A stretch of 64,000 nucleotides of DNA. It comes from Chryseobacterium mucoviscidosis. Its GTDB lineage: Bacteria > Bacteroidota > Bacteroidia > Flavobacteriales > Weeksellaceae. The stretch lies in NCBI RefSeq assembly GCF_002177115.1, contig NZ_MVAG01000119.1, forward strand, positions 49,680 through 113,679, written 5' to 3'. Numbering within the stretch: the first letter of the stretch is position 1; each line of letters starts with the position of its first letter. Positions 27,836 to 36,410 of this stretch are shown here, piece after piece. The position numbers were made by a program, and so were the translations under genes. Under the pieces are notes generated by a model. The model was given only the letters and a program-made list of their open reading frames with translations. It was not told where the DNA came from and ran no database searches.

Positions 27836-28563
27836 TGAAACAAAACAATTTATATCTCAAATACAATCCTGGTGCAGAAATTATAGCAATACCTTTTATT
27901 GTCAGTCGAATTATTAAAGGAAAAAATATAAAAGAATTGCTTTATGATATTATTAATGCTATTAGAGAAAAAGCTGCTAATGTAAAGTTAAATGAGCTGG
28001 AGAAATTTGAAGCTCAAATAGAATATAATAACATTGAAAATTTTTTTGCCACACACTTTAAAGCGCTGGAAAATTCCAATGAACATACTTTCGAAGATAA
28101 AATAAAGTATTGTTTAAAAAAGTATGCTAAAGAATCCAAAAGCTTATTATCTGCTGCCAACACTGTAGTTTTAGAAGAAAATTTTTTAAAAGGTGCACAA
28201 GAAACGCTTTTTTATTATTTCATTATAAATGAGAATAAAAAGCCTAAAAAAACATTCCAATCAATCTTTGCAAATAAGGAAAACTATAATAAATTCATTT
28301 CAATAATGAAGAATAATTCTTACTTGAATGAAAATAACAAAATAGACATCCCGATTATCTTTTTTGCGGGCATCTTAACTTTTCTCAAAAAAAATGGTAT
28401 TATAAAAAAAGTCAAAAATATTGACATAGTAAAATTTTTGAAAGACGATTTTAATTTCGAAATATCTCCTTCTTCTTTTTCTAGTGCTACACCCTACCCA
28501 ACCAAAGACGAGGAGAAAAAACTATTTGATGACTTATCAAAAGAATTTATGATAAAGTATTAA
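27835..28563 (+). CDS. hypothetical protein coupled to integrase
   Basis: A 242-residue protein, not recognised. No signal peptide or membrane span; mostly helical and lysine/asparagine-rich, with a C-terminal region FFAGILTFLKKNGIIKKV and FLKDDFNFEISPSSFSS that could be a small winged-helix-like domain. It shares one base with the integrase stop (TAATG), so the two are translated together. A role in controlling integration or excision is a guess from position only. Confidence 0.65.
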   Translation: MKQNNLYLKYNPGAEIIAIPFIVSRIIKGKNIKELLYDIINAIREKAANVKLNELEKFEAQIEYNNIENFFATHFKALENSNEHTFEDKIKYCLKKYAKESKSLLSAANTVVLEENFLKGAQETLFYYFIINENKKPKKTFQSIFANKENYNKFISIMKNNSYLNENNKIDIPIIFFAGILTFLKKNGIIKKVKNIDIVKFLKDDFNFEISPSSFSSATPYPTKDEEKKLFDDLSKEFMIKY

Positions 28564-28640
28564 ATTTTACTGAATTTACTATAATTTATAGATTAAACAC
28601 ATAAACGAGGAATATTTGCATAGAATTTTAAAATAAATAT

Positions 28641-28919
28641 ATGCAAACAGTCAATCCATTTCAACCCATTATGGACGGATTAGAAGAGTTAAAAGAACTT
28701 ATCTATTCCATAAAAAAAGAACCCGAAATTGAACTAAAAAAGAAATTTTATTCCTTTAAAGAGGCATCAGAAATTTTGAAGTTAGATTATCAAACGGTTC
28801 GCTCCCACGTTCTCAAAGGGAATATCAAAGCCGAAAAAATAGGCAGATTTTATCGTATCAATCACTTGGATTTGATGAATGCTTTAAATGAAGTAAAATC
28901 ATTGAAGTACAAAAGATAA
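28641..28919 (+). CDS. helix-turn-helix DNA-binding protein (excisionase/MerR-like)
   Basis: A 92-residue protein with a helical N-terminus and an HTH_17-type domain at about 35-85 (FKEASEILKLDYQTVRSHVLKG, IGRFYRINHLDL in fragments). Such proteins serve as excisionases or regulators in Bacteroidota integrative elements. It lies between the integrase pair and the replication genes. Which of the two roles applies cannot be told. Confidence 0.8.
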   Translation: MQTVNPFQPIMDGLEELKELIYSIKKEPEIELKKKFYSFKEASEILKLDYQTVRSHVLKGNIKAEKIGRFYRINHLDLMNALNEVKSLKYKR

Positions 28920-28992
28920 ACATTTTTCATTTGTTTATCCAAAACACCATTCCCTAACCTTCCGTATTCCCACGGAATTAAAATCCAAAAAA

Positions 28993-30231
28993 ATGAGCGA
29001 AAAAATTCTTTACCTAAGAGTAGGAACCACCTACTACAAAACCATAGAAAAACCCTTAATTTCAGGCGATAAAATTTCCATACTGGTTCGTTGGAATCGG
29101 GAAACCATTATCAGCGACTACGGAAAAACTTATGTTTCACAAGTTCCGAAATATGACGGTTTTTGCTGTATTCCCAATCATCTGAATTATGAAAAAATAA
29201 TTGAAGGATTTTACAATATATACAATGAAATTCCTTATCAACCAATTGAAGAAAGCCTAAATTCAGATGCTCTCAAAGAAAAAATTCAGTTTTCCCTGAA
29301 CTTTATGGGACATATTTTCGGAGAACAGCTTGAGTTGGGTTTAGATTATATCAAAATCTTGCTTGAAAAACCTACCCAAATGCTTCCGATTTTATGTTTG
29401 GTAAGCAAAGAGCGTTCTACGGGAAAATCCACTTTTATCAAATGGCTCAAATCCATTTTCGGGTTGAATATGACCTACATTAAAGGAGATTCATTCAGCA
29501 GTCAATTCAATTCGGATTGGGCTTCAATGCTCATTGTAGCTATTGATGAAGTGTTTTTTGATAAAAAAGAAATCACAGAACGATTAAAATACCTTTCCAC
29601 AACCGATAAAGACAAGAAAGAAGCGAAAGGAAAAGATCGTGAGGAAGTTGAATTTTTTGGAAAATTCATTCTTTGTTCCAACAATGAAGATAATTTTATT
29701 CAGATTGATGAAGAAGAAATTCGGTTTTGGATTATCAAAGTTAAATCTATAAAAACAGAGAATACTGAATTCCTGCAAAACCTAATTAAAGAAATTCCCT
29801 ATTTCCTTCGCTATCTGATTCAAAGATCGTTCTTTAGCCAGAAACAAACCCGAATGTGGTTTACTGATTCCGAGATAAGAACAAAGGCTTTACAGAAGTT
29901 AGTATGGAAGAATAATAACAAACTTGAATCAAAAATCATTGAGCTTTTGTACGAGTTTTTTGAGAGTACCGAAGAAAAAGAAATCCAATTCATTCCGCAA
30001 GATATTTTCAATATGCTCGGAAGAATGTTCAGAAACCATTATTGGACTGTAAACGACATCAGAAAACTCCTTAAAGAAAGCTGGAAACTAGAACCACAAA
30101 ATAACTCTTTGGCTTACATAAAATATGATATTGATTATAGTGGAAGTTTTTATCAATCGAATAAAACAGGACGCTACTTCACGATAAAAAAAGATTTTAT
30201 TCTTCAAAAATTTGATGAAATGATGAATTAA
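28993..30231 (+). CDS. SF3-like primase-helicase family protein
   Basis: Predicted replicative helicase of the element, 412 residues. Walker A SKERSTGKST (Lys145), Walker B-like MLIVAIDEV and a superfamily 3 motif C-like KFILCSNNED, as in the DUF5906/VirE-type primase-helicase family common in Bacteroidota mobile elements. The C-terminal 100 residues look like a winged-helix domain. It is followed by an iteron-like repeat cluster and a Toprim primase, suggesting a small autonomous replication module for the excised circle. Confidence 0.8.
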   Translation: MSEKILYLRVGTTYYKTIEKPLISGDKISILVRWNRETIISDYGKTYVSQVPKYDGFCCIPNHLNYEKIIEGFYNIYNEIPYQPIEESLNSDALKEKIQFSLNFMGHIFGEQLELGLDYIKILLEKPTQMLPILCLVSKERSTGKSTFIKWLKSIFGLNMTYIKGDSFSSQFNSDWASMLIVAIDEVFFDKKEITERLKYLSTTDKDKKEAKGKDREEVEFFGKFILCSNNEDNFIQIDEEEIRFWIIKVKSIKTENTEFLQNLIKEIPYFLRYLIQRSFFSQKQTRMWFTDSEIRTKALQKLVWKNNNKLESKIIELLYEFFESTEEKEIQFIPQDIFNMLGRMFRNHYWTVNDIRKLLKESWKLEPQNNSLAYIKYDIDYSGSFYQSNKTGRYFTIKKDFILQKFDEMMN

Positions 30232-30263
30232 TTGATAATAAAAACAAAATCAATAATTTATAT

Positions 30264-30362
30264 CTCATCAAAACCCTCATCAAATTTTAAAACCTTGATT
30301 TTTGATGAGAGACTGATGAGCAAAAAATTTGAAGTTTGATGAGATGATGAGACTTTGATGAG
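30264..30362 (+). repeat. iteron-like cluster, candidate replication origin
   Basis: The 221-bp gap between helicase and primase genes carries TGATGAG five times direct (30303, 30314, 30337, 30345, 30356) and twice inverted as CTCATCA (30264, 30276). A longer TTTGATGAG form recurs at 30301, 30335 and 30354. Clustered, short and phased near 11 bp, these resemble initiator-binding iterons. Confidence 0.55.
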
Positions 30363-30452
30363 TGTGTATTTTTCTAATAATCAAATTGTTATACCGTTTT
30401 CTCATCGTTTCATCAAAATATTTCAAAAATTAAACCCTAACATTTTACACCT

Positions 30453-31415
30453 ATGAACTGCAAACAATTCAACATCATAAAGTTGGAAGAAGTCCTCCAA
30501 ATTCTCGGACACCTTCCCACAAAACAAAATGAAAAAGAAGCTTGGTTTCTCAATCCTTTTTCCACAGAAAACCAAGCCTCTTTTAAATTGGATAAAAGAA
30601 ACAACATTTGGTATCTCCATTCCGAAGGCATCGGTGGAAACAATACCGATTTTATGCAAAAATATTTGAAAGCTTCCGTAAAAGTGGTTTTAGAATGGGC
30701 GGAAAATCAAAACTTTTCTTCTTTTCACCAGCAAAATAGTATTCAAAAACAAAATAGCTTAAAACAAAACTATCAAATCACAGAAATTAAAGAACTCCAA
30801 AATGAAAATCTGAAAGATTATCTACATCAAAGAGGACTTTCGCAAGTAGTTTACTCATTAATTAAAGAAGTGCAATTCAAAATTGGAGATAAAAATTTTT
30901 ATGCTATCGGTTTTGAAAATCTTTCTGGAGGTTGGGAACTGAGAAATCCATTTTACAAAGGTTCTTTATTGAAGAAAGATATTTCTGCTATTAAACTTAA
31001 TAATGAAAGCCACAATCAAAATGAAACAGGAAAAAGAATAGTCGTTTTTGAAGGATTTATAGATGCTTTGTCTTTTGTTGAAATGAAACCATTTTTCAAT
31101 GGCAATTTGTTGGTGATGAATTCTATTTCATTGTTGAATAGAACCAAAGAATATTTACAAAACTATTCCGAAATCCATTTGTTTTTAGACAATGACAAAC
31201 CAGGAGAAATTTGCAAAAATGAAATTCTGAAATCATTTCCCGAAGCAAAAGATCATTCTGAAATTTATGCTATTCATAAAGATTTGAATGAATACTTCGT
31301 TTTCAGAAACAATACAAAAATCGAAAAACAACAGCGGATAGAATTGAACCCAAAACAAGAACAGGAGGAAAACGAAATCAATCAAGCCCATCAAACTTAC
31401 AAAAGAAAACGCTGA
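30453..31415 (+). CDS. Toprim-domain primase of the element
   Basis: DnaG-like primase, 320 residues. An N-terminal part of about 95 residues has the layout of a CHC2 zinc finger (AWFLNPFSTENQASFKLDKR ... GNNTDFMQ), but the expected cysteines are missing. The Toprim domain has VVFEGFIDALSF (Glu200) and IHLFLDNDKPGE with the acidic pair. The last 40 residues are a charged Gln/Glu/Lys tail. It should lay primers for replication or transfer of the element, working with the helicase upstream. Confidence 0.82.
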   Translation: MNCKQFNIIKLEEVLQILGHLPTKQNEKEAWFLNPFSTENQASFKLDKRNNIWYLHSEGIGGNNTDFMQKYLKASVKVVLEWAENQNFSSFHQQNSIQKQNSLKQNYQITEIKELQNENLKDYLHQRGLSQVVYSLIKEVQFKIGDKNFYAIGFENLSGGWELRNPFYKGSLLKKDISAIKLNNESHNQNETGKRIVVFEGFIDALSFVEMKPFFNGNLLVMNSISLLNRTKEYLQNYSEIHLFLDNDKPGEICKNEILKSFPEAKDHSEIYAIHKDLNEYFVFRNNTKIEKQQRIELNPKQEQEENEINQAHQTYKRKR

Positions 31416-31525
31416 TTATGCGTGCGGATATTTTTTACCAACTACACGCAGAAGTTAGGAGCTCATTCGCAACTTTGAAGGTCGATGCTCTCCCAACAAA
31501 GTTTCTTCTTCGCTCTGCGAGGCTT

Positions 31526-31652
31526 TAACCTGTAAAAAATAGTACAAGGTTTAATTCTCCAGAACCTTTTAAAATAAAGCAAGGGTATCAGTTACCCTGT
31601 ATAAAATAGATACAAGTTGTTAGTTACCCTGAATAAAAAAGTTACAGGTTTA
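31526..31652 (+). repeat. three imperfect repeats upstream of relaxase, candidate oriT or operator
   Basis: Copies at 31526-31553, 31592-31619 and 31624-31652 share CCTGTATAAAA/TACAGGTTT-like ends, each partly palindromic. A hairpin AGGGTA - 5 nt - TACCCT at 31582-31598 overlaps the second copy. Location directly before the relaxase gene suits an oriT. The 258-bp gap holds no gene that I can support. Confidence 0.45.
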
Positions 31653-31673
31653 ATACATCAAATTTAAATAAAA

Positions 31674-32828
31674 ATGAAAACTTCCATCAATTTTAAAGTA
31701 GTAAAATCTGATTCCGAAATTCATAATTTCAGAAAGAAATCTTTTGATTACATCCGCAAAGATTTAACTCACAAAAATGAATATTGGATGGAACAAAAGA
31801 TTGCGGATCGACTGTTAAAAATAGAAGCTTTTTGCAAAGAAAAATCAGGAAGAAAATTACAGAAAAATGCAATGCCAGTTCGGGAAGCTGTGGTTGTGAT
31901 TAAAGAAAATACGACGATGCAGGATTTGCACAATTTGTCAAAAAGACTAGAAGAAGAACTTAAAATCCGAATTTTTCAGATTGCCATACATAAAGATGAA
32001 GGTCATTATGATAAAGACACCAAAGAATGGAAACCGAATTATCACGCTCATTTAGTTGCAGATTGGCAAGATTTGGAAACTGGAAAAACGCTAAAGCATC
32101 AATCTTTTCACTATTCTAAAATGCAGGATTTAGCGGCGGAATGTTTGGAAATGGAAAGAGGAATTTCAGGTTCGTTAGCAAGATTAGAAGCAGTTGAATT
32201 TAAAATCAAGAAAAAGGAAGAAGATTTGAAAATTTTGGAGGAACGATACAGCCAATTGCAACAAGAATTGGAATCTAAAAAAGCGGAAGATTTAATTGTA
32301 AAAGAATCCGATTTTCTAGGTTTTCAAAAAATAAAAACAGATAAAACCATTGAAAACTATAAAAAGGCAATCAAAACGAATAATATTCAACTTCTTAAAA
32401 ACAAAACAGAACTGGAATCCAAAGAGAAACAAATTGCAGAACTCAATACCAAAATTGAAAGTCTAAAAAAAGAAGTTTTCTTTTTCAAAAGCAAAAACTC
32501 CGTTCTACTGACGAATGAAAAAGTTTTTGCTGTTGAAAAGAAAAAATATCTGGATTCAGTAGAAAATACACTTAAAAAAGCCATTTTGCAAGAAAGTATA
32601 AAAATCCCGAATCTTCACAGGTTAAACGATGCTGAACGAAAAGATAAAATTATTGAGATATTGGAAAAAACTTCAAAAGAAAATCAAATTCCTGTTTCTG
32701 CTTTTGAGGAGTTTTTTAAGGATTCAAACAAAACAGCTTACCTTTTAAATTTGTTGGGTGGTGGGAATAATAATAGACAATCACAAGAAATAGAGAATAT
32801 TCAAAAAACTATAAAACCAAGAAGGTAA
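31674..32828 (+). CDS. MobV-like relaxase (mobilization protein)
   Basis: Nicks oriT and pilots the strand in conjugative mobilization. 384 residues; the N-terminal catalytic domain has IAIHKDEGHY (His106, Asp108, Glu109) and NYHAHLV (His124, His126), matching the HxDE and HxH motifs of MobV/Pre enzymes. Residues from about 175 to 290 are a long coiled coil (LKILEERYSQLQQELES, KEKQIAELNTKIESLKKE), then a helical tail. There are no coupling protein or mating-pair genes in the element. Confidence 0.85.
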   Translation: MKTSINFKVVKSDSEIHNFRKKSFDYIRKDLTHKNEYWMEQKIADRLLKIEAFCKEKSGRKLQKNAMPVREAVVVIKENTTMQDLHNLSKRLEEELKIRIFQIAIHKDEGHYDKDTKEWKPNYHAHLVADWQDLETGKTLKHQSFHYSKMQDLAAECLEMERGISGSLARLEAVEFKIKKKEEDLKILEERYSQLQQELESKKAEDLIVKESDFLGFQKIKTDKTIENYKKAIKTNNIQLLKNKTELESKEKQIAELNTKIESLKKEVFFFKSKNSVLLTNEKVFAVEKKKYLDSVENTLKKAILQESIKIPNLHRLNDAERKDKIIEILEKTSKENQIPVSAFEEFFKDSNKTAYLLNLLGGGNNNRQSQEIENIQKTIKPRR

Positions 32829-32901
32829 TTGTTCTTAATATTAATTTTTCTTTCATTATTTATCATAAATTATTTAGAATAGATTTTTGAAAAATGTGTT
32901 T

Positions 32902-32985
32902 TTTGAAAAATTCTACAAAAAATTATTTTGTGAATTCAGAAATATAATTCTATATTTGCAAAATGATATTTGAAAAATTCTACAA
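32902..32985 (+). promoter_or_regulatory. promoter of the R-M operon flanked by 17-bp direct repeats
   Basis: TTTGAAAAATTCTACAA occurs exactly at 32902-32918 and 32969-32985. Between them lie a -33 TTTTG (32926-32930) and -7 TATATTTG (32951-32958) at 20-bp spacing. The second repeat ends on the first base of the start codon. The arrangement suits an operator controlling the restriction genes. Confidence 0.6.
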
Positions 32986-33554
32986 TGATTAAAATTACCA
33001 AAACAAAGTTGCAAAACATTTGTGCTTTAAGTTTCGGGCAATATGTAAAAGCGTCTAATAAAAAGGGGATCCCTTATCTGCAAGTGAAAAACTTTTCAGA
33101 CAATGGAATGTATCTGAATAATGTAGATTCTTATGTAAATGCTGATGAAATTTCAGAAAATATCCTTCTTAGACAGGATGAAATTCTTTTTGTAAGCAAA
33201 GGAATGAAGTTTTTTGCTTTTAAATACGATAAAGAGATGGGAGACGCTGTGGCTTCTTCTATTTTCTATATTATAAAAGTAGATTCAACGGTGGTTTTAC
33301 CAGATTATGTGACGTGTATTTTAAACCACTCCAAAAGTATCAGTTATTTTAATCAAGTAAGTGCAGGAAGTTCCATTCCATCTATTCGAAAGAAAGAGTT
33401 GTTGGATTTTGAAATTTTTGTTCCTTCGATGGAAATGCAGAAAAAAATTGTAGATATGTATAAAATTCATAAAAAAGAAATAGAAATTCTTGAACAGTTG
33501 AAAGAAAAAAAACAAGTGCTGTTCAGTCAACTCATTAATAATTTTAGCAAATAA
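32985..33554 (+). CDS. hsdS: single-TRD type I restriction specificity subunit (half HsdS)
   Basis: A 189-residue HsdS-like protein with one target-recognition domain (about 1-145; SFGQYVKASNKKGIPYLQVKNF) followed by one conserved helical spacer (FVPSMEMQKKIVDMYKIHKK ... LKEKKQVLFSQLI). A full HsdS has two of each. Half subunits can dimerise to read a palindromic bipartite site. The ATG at 32985 is used rather than an upstream TTG. hsdM begins 1 bp after its stop. A two-TRD HsdS is also present downstream of hsdM. Confidence 0.82.
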   Translation: MIKITKTKLQNICALSFGQYVKASNKKGIPYLQVKNFSDNGMYLNNVDSYVNADEISENILLRQDEILFVSKGMKFFAFKYDKEMGDAVASSIFYIIKVDSTVVLPDYVTCILNHSKSISYFNQVSAGSSIPSIRKKELLDFEIFVPSMEMQKKIVDMYKIHKKEIEILEQLKEKKQVLFSQLINNFSK

Positions 33555-33555
33555 T

Positions 33556-35085
33556 ATGGAAACAAAACTAACACAACAAGATATTAATAGAATCGTTTGG
33601 AAAGCTTGTGATTCTCTAAGACCTGTAATGGGAAGTGGCTCTTATAAAGATTATATTTTAACCTTGCTTTTCGTTAAATATTTATCGGATGTATGGAAAG
33701 AGAAAGCCAATGAATTAAGAATAAAGTACGATGGCAACGAAGATATGGTAAAACGCCAATTAAAACGGGAGCGTTTCTTTTTACCTGAACAAAGTTCTTT
33801 CGATTTTTTATTTGAAAACCGAAACGAAAGTAACATTGGTGAACTGATAGACATTGCTTTAACGAAATTGGAAGACGAAAACCGCTCAAAACTGGCAATG
33901 GTTTTTCGTAGTATTTCATTCAATTCGGAAACAGCTTTTGGTCCAACTAAACAACGTAACCAAATCTTGAAAAATCTTTTAACAGATTTATCAGAACTTA
34001 ATTTGGAGCCTTCGCATTTGGCAAATAATGATGTGATTGGCGACAGTTATGAATATTTGATTTCGATGTTTGCGGGCGAAGCAGGAAAAAAAGCTGGTGA
34101 ATTTTATACTCCTTCAGAAGTCAGTACATTATTGGCTAAATTGATAAATCCTCAATCTGGTGACCGTATTTGCGATCCTGCTTGTGGTTCTGGTTCTTTG
34201 CTCATTAAAGTGGCAAAAGAAATCGAAGGTAAAAATTATGCGTTGTACGGACAGGAAAATAATGGTTCTACTTGGGCTTTAGCTCGTATGAATATGTTTT
34301 TGCACGAAGAAGACAATGCTGAAATTGCGTGGGGAGACACCTTGAACAATCCTCAACTAAAAGAAAAAGATACACTAATGAAGTTCGATATAGTAGTGGC
34401 TAATCCTCCTTTTTCTTTAGATAAATGGGGGGCAGAGCAAGCTTCAACAGATGAATTTAACCGCTTTCACAGAGGTGTTCCTCCTAAATCTAAAGGAGAT
34501 TACGCATTCATTAGCCATATGATAGAAACTACTTTTGAAGATAAAGGAAAAGTAGGGGTTATTGTTCCGCACGGTGTATTATTTAGAGGAAGTAGCGAAG
34601 GTAAAATCCGCCAGCAACTCATTGACGAAAACCTTTTGGAAGCTGTGGTTGGATTGCCTGCCAATTTGTTCTTTGGAACAGGAATTCCTGCGGCTATTCT
34701 TATATTCAATAAAGCAAAAGGCAATAATACTAATGTCTTGTTTATAGATGCCAGTGCAGAGTTCGAGTCGGGGAAAAACCAAAATAAAATGGCAGATGCT
34801 CACATCGAAAAAATAGTGGCAGAATTTAAAAAATACCAGTCTTTACCTGCTTTAGATACAGAAAGCGGAGAAGTTTTGACGGAGAAATTTTCCTATCGTG
34901 CTACCCTAAAAGATATTCAGGATAATGAGTACAATCTGAATATCCCTCGTTATATCGACACTTTTGAGGAAGAAGAACAGGTGGACATAAAAGAAGTACA
35001 TACCGAAATTGTGGATCTGAAAAAACAATTAGCCGAAACCGAAGCGAAAATGGAACAGTATCTTAAAGAATTAAACCTTATTTAA
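33556..35085 (+). CDS. hsdM: type I R-M DNA methyltransferase subunit M
   Basis: N6-adenine methyltransferase that protects host DNA, and forms the core of the restriction complex. 509 residues: helical N-terminal domain, then AGKKAGEFYTPSEVSTLLA, motif I DPACGSGSLLIKVA (from about 207) and catalytic motif IV NPPF (Asn283). The C-terminus is a coiled coil (VDLKKQLAETEAKMEQYLKEL) used to contact HsdS. It is translated right after the half-HsdS gene. Confidence 0.96.
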   Translation: METKLTQQDINRIVWKACDSLRPVMGSGSYKDYILTLLFVKYLSDVWKEKANELRIKYDGNEDMVKRQLKRERFFLPEQSSFDFLFENRNESNIGELIDIALTKLEDENRSKLAMVFRSISFNSETAFGPTKQRNQILKNLLTDLSELNLEPSHLANNDVIGDSYEYLISMFAGEAGKKAGEFYTPSEVSTLLAKLINPQSGDRICDPACGSGSLLIKVAKEIEGKNYALYGQENNGSTWALARMNMFLHEEDNAEIAWGDTLNNPQLKEKDTLMKFDIVVANPPFSLDKWGAEQASTDEFNRFHRGVPPKSKGDYAFISHMIETTFEDKGKVGVIVPHGVLFRGSSEGKIRQQLIDENLLEAVVGLPANLFFGTGIPAAILIFNKAKGNNTNVLFIDASAEFESGKNQNKMADAHIEKIVAEFKKYQSLPALDTESGEVLTEKFSYRATLKDIQDNEYNLNIPRYIDTFEEEEQVDIKEVHTEIVDLKKQLAETEAKMEQYLKELNLI

Positions 35086-35094
35086 TTTTTGTTT

Positions 35095-36096
35095 ATGAAA
35101 GAGTCTGAAATTATCTTATATACAACACCTCAGGGAAATGTTAAAATTGAGATACGCTTTGAGGAGGAAACTTTTTGGCTTACACAGAAGAAGTTAGCGG
35201 AGCTTTTTGATGTAGAAGTAAATACCATCAACTACCACTTGAAAGAAGTTTTTAAATCAGGGGAATTGAATGAAAATTCAACTATTCGAAAAATTCGAAT
35301 AGTTCAAACCGAAGGTGCAAGAGAGGTTTCTCGAGAAGTTGATTTCTATAATCTAGATGCCATTATTGCAGTGGGTTATCGTGTAAATAGTTATAATGCA
35401 ACACAATTCCGTATTTGGGCAACCAATACTTTAAAAGAATTCATTGTAAAAGGATTTGTGATGGATGATGAACGTTTGAAGCAAGGTCAAAATTTTGGGA
35501 AAGATTATTTTGATGAATTATTAGAACGTATTCGTTCCATTCGTGCTTCTGAACGTAGATTTTATCAAAAAATTACCGATCTCTATGCCGAAGCCAGTAT
35601 TGATTATGATGCAAATGCACCTATGACGCAAACTTTTTATAAAACGGTACAAAACAAATTGCATTGGGCAATTACTGGTCATACCGCTGCTGAACTCATT
35701 AGTACAAGAGCTAACGCGGCATTACCCAATATGGGCTTACAAACGTGGAAAGCTGCTCCCAAAGGAAAAATCATCAAAACAGATGTGTCGGTTGCCAAGA
35801 ACTATCTGAATGAAGAAGAATTAAAGTCATTAGAACGTATTGTGAGTATGTATCTGGATTATGCAGAAAACCAAGCATCTCGTCAAATACCTATGAAAAT
35901 GGAAGATTGGATCAGTAAACTAGATGCTTTTTTAGGATTTAATGAATATCATATTCTTACCGATGCGGGGAAAATTTCTGCAGCAGTAGCCAAGAAATTA
36001 GCTGAAACAGAATATGCCAAATATGTCCCCATACAAGACCGAACTTATATTTCGGACTTTGATAATGAGATAAAAAAACAAATAAAAAAACAGTAA
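35095..36096 (+). CDS. RhuM family protein
   Basis: 333 residues from the ATG at 35095 (a TTG six bases earlier is less likely). N-terminal helix-turn-helix-like region FWLTQKKLAELFDVEVNTINYHLKEV in fragments and the conserved REVDFYNLDAIIAVGYRVNS, RFRIWATNTLKEFI-like segment define the RhuM (PF13310) family, named after a Salmonella pathogenicity-island protein. A Fic/Doc-like C-terminal helical region is present without an obvious HxFx motif. RhuM genes recur inside type I R-M operons; their role is unknown. Confidence 0.85.
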   Translation: MKESEIILYTTPQGNVKIEIRFEEETFWLTQKKLAELFDVEVNTINYHLKEVFKSGELNENSTIRKIRIVQTEGAREVSREVDFYNLDAIIAVGYRVNSYNATQFRIWATNTLKEFIVKGFVMDDERLKQGQNFGKDYFDELLERIRSIRASERRFYQKITDLYAEASIDYDANAPMTQTFYKTVQNKLHWAITGHTAAELISTRANAALPNMGLQTWKAAPKGKIIKTDVSVAKNYLNEEELKSLERIVSMYLDYAENQASRQIPMKMEDWISKLDAFLGFNEYHILTDAGKISAAVAKKLAETEYAKYVPIQDRTYISDFDNEIKKQIKKQ

Positions 36097-36098
36097 AT

Positions 36099-36410
36099 AT
36101 GGAAAAAAATGAAATTGAACTTTTAATACGAAAATTGGAACAACTAAATTCTGAAGCTCATACTCATAAATTCTACTCGGAAAAAGGTAAAAATAAAAAA
36201 GAGAGAGCAGATGCGGAAAGAAATTTAGGTTATGTAATTGATGAGCTCAAATTTCTAATTAATAAACATCAGCTTTTTGAATTAGTATATGGAGAAAATA
36301 GAGCCCCGCAGGAGACTTCTGAATATTTTATGACTTTGATAAAGTATTTTATAGATGATATCAGAGACATCATTACCAAACTTAAGGAAAAATTAGATGC
36401 AGCAAAATAA
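36099..36410 (+). CDS. hypothetical small helical protein
   Basis: A 103-residue charged protein, unrecognised, probably all-helical (IRKLEQLNSEAHTHKFYSEK, DDIRDIITKLKEKLDAAK). No signal peptide. It starts 2 bp after the RhuM gene and overlaps hsdS by 14 bp, so it is translated as part of the R-M operon. It may be an accessory or antitoxin-like partner of RhuM, but nothing in the sequence proves this. Confidence 0.6.
   Translation: MEKNEIELLIRKLEQLNSEAHTHKFYSEKGKNKKERADAERNLGYVIDELKFLINKHQLFELVYGENRAPQETSEYFMTLIKYFIDDIRDIITKLKEKLDAAK

Noticed and set aside
30264..30362. CRISPR array
   Set aside because: The repeats are 7-9 bp with irregular 8-23 bp spacing and no cas genes lie near; iterons fit better. 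No CRISPR array was seen elsewhere.
34500..34803. Frames antisense to hsdM
   Set aside because: Explained by the strong coding of hsdM on the plus strand.
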